64,000 nt of DNA from Cryphonectria parasitica EP155 (taxonomy: Eukaryota > Ascomycota > Sordariomycetes > Diaporthales > Cryphonectriaceae). The number at the start of each line of letters is the position of its first letter. Position 1 is the stretch's first letter. The DNA is taken from positions 868,001 to 932,000 of the forward strand of contig NW_024468917.1 in NCBI RefSeq assembly GCF_011745365.1, in the 5' to 3' direction. Under the pieces are notes generated by a model. It was given only the letters and a program-made list of their open reading frames with translations, searched no databases and was not told the DNA's origin. Shown here piece by piece: positions 57,410 through 64,000 of the stretch. A program made the position numbers and the translations under genes.

Positions 57410-58813
57410 CCTGCCCATTTGTTCTTCGGGCTACCTATGCAAGTGCTTGTGCGTGGCTTTGAGCTACTGCACGGAAAACCAGAGAATTCCGAGGAGGATC
57501 AACGGTTCCGGGTCGAGGAAGGCAGTCAAGATTTTCAATGAATAATTTGTGCTCGGCAGCCTGGTCTTTCGAGTTCTATCAGCTGTTGTTGATTACATGG
57601 CGCGTTTATTTTGTATATGTCAACGGGGGATTTGTCCCAATACATAAAAGGTATGGCTCCTTCATTATTTTTTACCCAACAAGTTAATCCGGATCTTAGA
57701 CAGGTGTTGCTGACCATCACAGAGCGGATTCCACAGCCTCTTCTGAGGGATCAACTGGCTCAATCGGATCGCTGCGATGCTAGTACACTGTTCGCTTGAC
57801 GCTAAACTCTTCAGACGAAAAGCTGCAGATAAGGAGTACGAGGACAATCTTGAATCCTCCGGTCTTTCATGAAAGGGGTTCAGAAACCCACGTTTTTAAC
57901 CCAGGAAGCGAGACGAGGGTTTGAACGTACTGCAGGCAAAAGGGAAGCCCCGAGGCTCGGTATGAGAAGCAGATAGCCAGTAGTGTTTGGAAGTTTCGAC
58001 AGCTTCGTTGTCCATGTTTGGTGAAAATTTTTTTTTTTTTTTTGGCGAATAAATCTCCTCTGTACTGCAGACAAATTTCGGTTGCCACTTGTCGTTCCTC
58101 TTCGGACCAACGTATTAAGCATCCAACGCTTGAAAGCTTGAGTGAGCTGGAGACTATGACTGAAGTGCATCTTGAATGCCCGAAAACCTTGAAAACATAG
58201 GTGAAAGTATTTAAAGGCCCTGGCTCCATATTTCATAGCAGACCCGATGCTCCAATAATGAATATAATTTCATCGTTTCGCGGTAGGATACAGTGAACTC
58301 GTGTAGATATGTCCTTGATGAAGCGCGAAGAAACTGCAGACTTAGGGTTGAAAAAAGAAAATCCCTCCTTCACCGCGCCTGGATGTGTTATTGGCCATAA
58401 CCTGCTCAGCAATTCTGGAGTGAGGTGACCAGCGGCTGACGAGATTCCGGTATTCCAAAGTATGAGGCGGCACGTGCAGCTTAATCAGGCATGGACAATA
58501 AGGAAGAAATCAAGTAAACATGTTACAGTAGCCAAGCACTCGATAGCAAGGATGATGAATTGTTAAGGTGCCTGAGCCTCGTTAAGCAAGGTTGTCATGG
58601 AACAGATGCACAAGATCATCGGAAAAAGGCCGGCCCGTCACCAGCTGGCGCGCAAGCTAACCAATCAAATCGGACCCACCAAGCAAATTCCACCTTGCGC
58701 GAACTTTTTCGCTCCGCCCGCCCTCTTCTTGTTATTTTCTGCAACTAACCACCACCAGCAAATCTTCTCCCCATCGACTCCCAGATTCTCAACATCTCGA
58801 GTCAACAGCCAGG
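57410..58813. other. Intergenic region with eL18 promoter
   Basis: No supported gene was seen. It contains a poly-T run at about 58027-58042. The last 150 bp are pyrimidine-rich, as expected for a ribosomal protein gene promoter and leader. Confidence 0.45.
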
Positions 58814-59790
58814 ATGGGTACGTGAGAACTCTTTTCTCAATCAGCCTTTGTATGCAAGTGGACGATTGTTTTCTGAACGATCGTCTGCGAACTTGGGATG
58901 CTGCCAGCCCTTCTCCTCCGCCTCTCCATCATGATGGAGGCGGCAGGTAGAGAGGTTGGAATGAGAGATTTGAGGAGTTGACTTGTCGAAAGACGTCCTC
59001 TTTCAATTCTTGAGTGCTGCCAACCTTTTTATGAGCATACTTGAAGCAAAAGGCTGACGAGGAAACTCTTGTCTGTTTGCAGGTATCGATCTCGACCGCC
59101 ACCACGTGCGCAGCACCCACCGCAAGGCGCCCAAGAGCGACAATGCCTACCTCAAGCTCCTGGTGAAGCTTTACCGCTTCCTGGCCCGTACGTTTTCAAT
59201 CACCTTCAGTCTTCACTGCCTTGATAACTCGCAAGAATGCTGTTGTTCTGACCATCGTCTTCCATCCTATTAGGCCGCACCGACTCTGCCTTCAACAAGG
59301 TCATCCTGCGCCGCCTTTTTATGTCCCGCATGAACCGCCCTCCTGTCTCCCTGTCCCGCATCAACTCCAACATCAGCAAGGATGACAAGCGCACCGTCGT
59401 CATCGTCGGCACTGTCACCGATGACAACCGCCTGCTCGAGGTTCCCAAGGTGAACATCGCTGCTCTGCGCTTTACTGCCACCGCCCGTGCCCGTATCCTG
59501 GCTGCTGGTGGCTCTGCCCAGACTCTCGACCAGCTGGCCCTCGAGAAGCCCACTGGCGCCAACACCCTGCTGCTGCGCGGCCCCAAGAACGCCCGTGAGG
59601 CCGTCAAGCACTTCGGCATGGGTCCTCACAAGCACAAGGTACGCCTTCACAAGCTCTATTCGCAGGTTTGGAGACCATGTAGCAGGATGTGTATATCTGA
59701 CAAATCCTACAGAAGCCCCACGTCCTCTCCAAGGGCCGCAAGTTCGAGCGTGCCCGTGGTCGCAGACGCTCTCGTGGTTTCAAGGTCTAA
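58814..59790 (+). CDS. rpl18: 60S ribosomal protein eL18
   Basis: Four exons, 58814-58817 (just ATGG), 59083-59187, 59274-59638 and 59713-59790, give 183 aa with phases 1, 1 and 0. Start [20 protein letters not shown], middle RPPVSLSRI and [19 protein letters not shown], and C-terminus [10 protein letters not shown] / [18 protein letters not shown] are diagnostic for eL18 (older name L18e). It is a structural component of the large cytosolic ribosomal subunit. The length matches the usual 183-188 aa. Codon use is strongly biased to C-ending codons, typical of a highly expressed gene. The 265-nt first intron right after the start codon is typical for fungal ribosomal protein genes. Confidence 0.97.
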
Positions 59791-60312
59791 GGACTTCGTT
59801 TGTTTCGGTCTCTTGGGATTTGGTGGTTGTGGATCTGGTGGTCCTTACTCTGATGGCACGCCTGAAATGGTTTCCGTAGTCATGAGAATAACTATGGTCC
59901 TGTTGATGCATTCACGAGGGCGTTGTGGTGGCGCGGGCGTGAAACGGTTCTACCAAAAAGCTACTATCACTGAATTCAGGCTCCATTTCGCCCACCCTTG
60001 ATGACGGAGTTGTGCTGTGTCCTTTACGTGATATGCGTAGTATTACCTGGTTCACCTCTCCGGGTCACGAAATGTCGCATCTCGCCTGTACCAGGTGGAA
60101 CACACGAACACTTTTCTTCCAGCAACACAAAGGTCATCGGCCCTCTGAAGGCGTAATTGACCCCTCTTTGCAATGTTGACACAGACATTATACGCTTGTC
60201 ATACGTGCAGCGCCCGTCGCGCAGCCTCCCAGGCGCTTTTGACCAAATTTCGTAGCGAAGCAAACTATGATGAGACCTGGTAGATCACGCTGTAGGCCAT
60301 ACTGGCGCGAGA
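59791..60312. other. Convergent intergenic spacer
   Basis: 3' regions of eL18 (plus) and MRM2 (minus). Nothing else was seen. Confidence 0.5.
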
Positions 60313-61975
60313 TCACCTCCCTTCAATCTTGGCAAGGGTGACGTCTCCTTTCCTCTTCAGTGCGACAAAGTAAGCCTCCTTGGAGTCCTGCGACAAAGTC
60401 AGCTCTTGAACACTCATCAACAGCTATTGTCATCTGAACTTCGTTACGTATGACGACACAGCCACGGAAGGTCGCGAATGACACCGCAAAGAGCATGTCG
60501 CTGCCTTACCTTGCGCGAGGACTCCGGTTTCTCCCTCTTGACCTGGTCAAACATCTTCTGGAGCTTGGACTGAAACAACTTGTCCTCGGCGCCCTGGTAG
60601 AACTTGCACACAAAGTGGCCGCCGTCTTTGAGGTTCTCCGAGGCAAAGGATAGGGCGGCGTAGCAGAGATCCTGATGTCGTCAGTTTGCCTGTGATCGGA
60701 CCCCCGTAGCCACTCACTAAGGATGAAGTTTGGGGGGAGGGAAAGAAAGCAAGCAAGTAACAGCTTACCATACTCAGGACGTGGTCTCGAAAATTGATCC
60801 CGCTCGTGTTCATGAGCCTGTAGCGTCTACTCAGCGTGTTGCTCCTGAAACCGGTTGTCTGCATCCAGGGTTCGCACAAGTCGCTCATTACCACCTGTTT
60901 TCAATGTTAGCCGTCCATCTCTATTTCTCTCAGGCTGATCCTCAGAAAAATGAAGGGAAAAAGCATCGTGGGTGACAGCATGACGCAGGTCGTCAGCAAG
61001 CAATACTCACATCCACCATCCGCTCTTGATCGTCCACATCGGCCTCCGCAGCCTCAATATCATGGCTAGCCTGTTTCTCGAGATCAATGTAGCTCAGCCT
61101 GTCCTGCACAACCTCACCCTTACCGCCACCCCCGTCAGTTCTCGCCTCCCTCCCCTGGCCACCATCACCACCAGGACCCAAGCCTTCTGCACCTTCACCT
61201 TCGCCAGTGCCGGTGGCCGTCAACGCTTCAAACTTCTTCTCCATGTTCCTCTCCTTCCGCTTCCGCCTTACCTGCTCCAGAAGCACCTCCTTCAGCAGCC
61301 TCCGCACGTGCGGGCTGAGAAAGTTCCCCTGGATGCTCGTCACGCCGCGCGGCGGCTGTGCGGGGATCAGGTCGATGCCCACCACGACGCCATGCGGTTT
61401 CGTCCGCTCGATGGCGACTTGAGACCACGAGCCGGGCGCATACCCCAGATCGACAATGGTTTGGTTACGTCTAAAGAGGCGGTAGGCCGCGTCCATCTAT
61501 GACCTCGTTACATATGTGAGCTCGTCGTAGCCAGCAGCGGAAAGGAAGTTTGTAGTTGTAGGCAGGAGATGTAGTTTGTGTGCGTGTGAGAGAGTGAGAC
61601 GAGGAATCCGTGAAGAGCTGAATAGGACGGATAGACAGGCAAACGCACCTCGATCAATTTGTACGCGGCGCGGCTCTTCAGCCCTTGCACCTTGGCCGTA
61701 CGCGCATACGGGTCGCGGGACTGGCGGGATTTCCACTGTGAATTTGATGATGAGCTCCGGATGGCTGATCGGGGCGTGAGCCTGCAGCCCAGGCACGTCC
61801 AGTTTGACGATGTTGGCGACCTTGTCGACACTACACGGCGGGCGGCGGCGTTTGGTGGTGCAATGAGCGTGAGACGGCTCAGCGCCGATGCCAGGAGCCT
61901 CTCACTGAGTAGGCCGCGGCAGGACTGGCCGCCCAATGCAGGCCGCATGAGGATGAAAGGAGGGTGCTTTGTCAA
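60313..61975 (-). CDS. MRM2: Mitochondrial rRNA 2'-O-methyltransferase, MRM2/FtsJ-like
   Basis: Minus strand, five exons 61975-61649, 61496-61011, 60894-60769, 60671-60510 and 60387-60313, give 391 aa, all phase 0. Introns have GTGCGT, GTGAGT, GTAAGC and GTAAGG donors. An Arg/Ser/Ala-rich N-terminus looks like a mitochondrial presequence; an in-frame ATG ten codons in is an alternative start. The FtsJ/RrmJ fold is clear: KSRAAYKLIE (first catalytic Lys), VDLGYAPGSWSQVA (SAM motif I), VVMSDLCEP (catalytic Asp), FVCKFYQGAED (catalytic Lys) and KPESSRKDSKEAYFVA (final Glu). Yeast Mrm2 methylates U2791 of mitochondrial 21S rRNA. An unusual insertion of about 80 residues, basic then Gly/Glu-rich, lies in exon 2 between the SAM-binding half and the catalytic Asp. 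Confidence 0.92.
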
Positions 61976-62687
61976 GTAGCGGTGTTCATAGCATCTAGCA
62001 TAAAGAAGTAGACCATTGATGAAGTCGTATGTGTCGGACGGTAAGGCTGGAAGATGGTTTATGTCGTGTGCAGGCTATAACAAGAGAATGGAATGGTTGA
62101 GTGAAAAATCTCGGGTGCGACAAGGTCGAGCCGATGAAAATCTCCACTACCAACACCAGCAACTACAGCAGCCAGAATCGAATCAAGATTGCTTTTTTCG
62201 CAAACCACAAGAGGCACATCTTCAAATGAACAATCTGTTGACGCATAATGACAGATTTAGGAGAACATCTCCATCTTATGAGGATCTTCATTGGTCAAGT
62301 ACTTCGAGTTCCTTTGCCCAACTTCATGCTGACCGTGACAGACTGACACCAAGGAATTTTTTGAGCACGTCGTAGAACGTGTTGCCAACTCACAGCATGT
62401 ATATAGCAGAATGATCAATTCCGTATTGTCCAAGGGCGAGACTAAAGAACGTGTTTATCGGGTCCAGGGTCAAACATCCCACAAAACCTTTCGCCGTATT
62501 CCTGAAACCTCTGTTCCTGAACGCCATTGCATTTCTCCCATGGAAAAAGACAAAAGAGCAAAGCAATCATGAACACCAGGTCGATGCAGTAAATGCAAGT
62601 TCTCGACAGTTTAGCTGTCGCTGTCCACTACAACTTTCCCGGCTACAATGTGTACATCGCGCAGCGATCACAACCATGCAAGGTAAA
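61976..62687. other. Intergenic region
   Basis: This is the promoter side of MRM2 and the 3' side of the coiled-coil gene. A 119-codon plus-strand frame (62016-62375) was not accepted. Confidence 0.45.
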
Positions 62688-64000
62688 TCAAGCCAAAAAG
62701 CTGGCCCCCACGCCCCTTCGATCCTTCTTCAGCGGCGAAAACGACTTGCGCGGAAACGCTCCCCGCGCCAGAGAAGCCACCGGGCCTTTTCTCGCAGCCT
62801 TGATGCCCATGGGTTTCCGCTTGGTCGTGGCGGTCGCTACCGTAGGCACAGAGGGATCTGCCTCACCTGCGTCCTCATCCTTGTCGAATAGCGTCCCCTT
62901 GTTACTGGCCCCGAGGAGCTTGCGCTTCTTCTTCTTGGGCTCCGGGTTATGCGAACTGGCATTCGACGTGTCTGCAGAGCTGGTAACGGTCGGCAACGGC
63001 TTCTTACTAGCGTTCACATCCTCTGTCGAGGCATTTTCCTTCTCGGTTGCCTCCGTCTCTTCGGTAATCTTGTCGAGTGTGGAAGAGCTGCTTGTGGCAA
63101 CAGGCTTGTTGGGCGATGCTTCCGCCAAGGCCGGCGCCTTGGGCCTACCGCGTGCTTTCTTCTGATCCGCTGCTGACGGCTTGGGCTTGCTTGCCTTGAG
63201 AGCCTTGGCCACTGATTTGGCGGGCTGCTTGTCAGCAATGAAGACTTCCTCCGCCAGCTCAGCCTCGGGCTCAATGATCGGCGCAGCCGGGTCGCCTTTG
63301 CCCTCGAGGATAGAAGGCTCTTCCGCCTCCTCTTCTATGGTCTCGCTCAGGGTGATAGTGTTCGATTTGTTGAGGAAGGGCGTGATGGAGAATGTAGACT
63401 TCTCGCCAAGCGTGGTGAGCTCAAGACCTGCTGCTCTCTTCTTAAGGGGGCGCTTCGTCTTTCCCTCCAGGTGGCCGGGAGTATCCAGCATCATGTCGTC
63501 CACGCTGATCTCGTTCACCCGCCGCTTCTTTCCGGCCTGTGCCTTGCTCAGGGGCTTCTTTGGCTCGTCGTCGGCCTTGATTGGCACATTCGTCGTTGTC
63601 GTGCGAGTTTGGGTCAGCTCGGCGCGGGCTTCCTTGAGCTCACCACGCGTCTCACGCAGTTTGCCCTTGAACTCCTCGATGCGCTGTGTCAGCATCTCGA
63701 TCTGGTCTCGTGAAGCAGCAGCCTCCTTTTCGCTAATCCGCAGCGCCCGTTCAGCCTCCCGCCTCTCGGACGCCAGCTGCTGCTCCAGCTCCTTGACCCT
63801 TTCCTTGAGCTCGGTCTGGTCCTTTTTGTCATCGCTGTCCTGCGAGCGTTTGGCTTTTTGAGCTGCGCGCTTCTCATCGGCCAGCTTCTTCTCTAGGTCC
63901 ACAACCTGCTGTCGAAGGTCCCCCTCGACATCGCTCTGCACTTTCTGATGCATCTTGTTGGCCTTGTCAGAAGCCTTCTGTTCATCTGCTAGCTTCTTCT
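62688..64000 (-). CDS. Coiled-coil, basic low-complexity protein (5' end outside the window)
   Basis: Minus-strand frame open from the window edge to the stop at 62688, at least 437 codons; the start lies beyond 64000. The visible N-terminal part is a long heptad coiled coil (LEKKLADEKRAAQKAK, VKELEQQLASERREAERAL, MLTQRIEEFKGKLRETRGEL). After that the chain is disordered, with several basic nuclear-localisation-like clusters (GKKRRV, KRPLKKR, PKKKKRK), an ARGRPK AT-hook-like motif, and a C-terminal KSFSPLKKDRRGVGASFL. The composition suggests a nuclear, chromosome- or spindle-associated protein, but I do not recognise a named family. It is cut by the window, not by mutation. Confidence 0.75.
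   Translation of the reverse strand, partial: KKLADEQKASDKANKMHQKVQSDVEGDLRQQVVDLEKKLADEKRAAQKAKRSQDSDDKKDQTELKERVKELEQQLASERREAERALRISEKEAAASRDQIEMLTQRIEEFKGKLRETRGELKEARAELTQTRTTTTNVPIKADDEPKKPLSKAQAGKKRRVNEISVDDMMLDTPGHLEGKTKRPLKKRAAGLELTTLGEKSTFSITPFLNKSNTITLSETIEEEAEEPSILEGKGDPAAPIIEPEAELAEEVFIADKQPAKSVAKALKASKPKPSAADQKKARGRPKAPALAEASPNKPVATSSSSTLDKITEETEATEKENASTEDVNASKKPLPTVTSSADTSNASSHNPEPKKKKRKLLGASNKGTLFDKDEDAGEADPSVPTVATATTKRKPMGIKAARKGPVASLARGAFPRKSFSPLKKDRRGVGASFLA

Noticed and set aside
62016..62375. 119-codon plus-strand ORF
   Set aside because: No motif or codon bias, and it lies in a promoter region.

Overview
The window reads as a chromosomal segment of a filamentous ascomycete (Pezizomycotina, probably Sordariomycetes-like). 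Genes carry short 50-200 nt introns with GTA[A/C]GT-type donors and CTAAC/CTGAC branch points. There is an AA11-type copper monooxygenase, and GC-rich gene islands are interrupted by an AT-rich block whose damage looks like repeat-induced point mutation (RIP). Species cannot be named from the sequence.

Left gene island (1-26.7 kb): a small beta-barrel-like fungal protein, an ASCH-domain protein, an AA11-like lytic polysaccharide monooxygenase, a conserved membrane protein, a repeat-bearing orphan protein, the glutathione-dependent formaldehyde dehydrogenase (class III ADH), a Sac-domain phosphoinositide phosphatase with an hSac2 domain, a BMT6-like 25S rRNA methyltransferase, a YPR011C-like mitochondrial carrier, and a large 1085-aa fungal protein of unknown function. 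These are mostly independent housekeeping genes with no sign of a metabolic cluster.

Transposon island (about 27-55.9 kb): about 4 kb of unrecognised AT-rich relics are followed by two copies of one Ty3/gypsy chromovirus family (called E1 here, coding strand minus), one nested inside the other. Each copy has its own 5-bp target-site duplication, the LTRs are 454 bp, and both copies are heavily RIP-damaged. A solo LTR of a second family (E2) sits inside the older E1. Just beyond E1 lies a full-length, undamaged E2 of 9,106 bp with identical 321-bp LTRs and a 4-bp target duplication. E2 encodes Gag and an aspartic protease and keeps only the tail of an integrase; reverse transcriptase, RNase H and the integrase core are missing. 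It also carries a divergent pair of non-retroviral cargo genes, one of them antisense and containing two introns. E1 also carries a Cys-rich ORF opposite to its pol. This RT-less, recently mobilised cargo retrotransposon is the most unusual thing in the window.

Right gene island (56-64 kb): a CorA-like membrane protein without a GMN motif, ribosomal protein eL18 (4-nt first exon), an MRM2-like mitochondrial 2'-O-methyltransferase, and the C-terminal part of a coiled-coil, basic (probably nuclear) protein running off the window edge.

Exon boundaries were worked out by hand from splice consensus and codon phase. Family assignments come from motif recognition; no database search was run.
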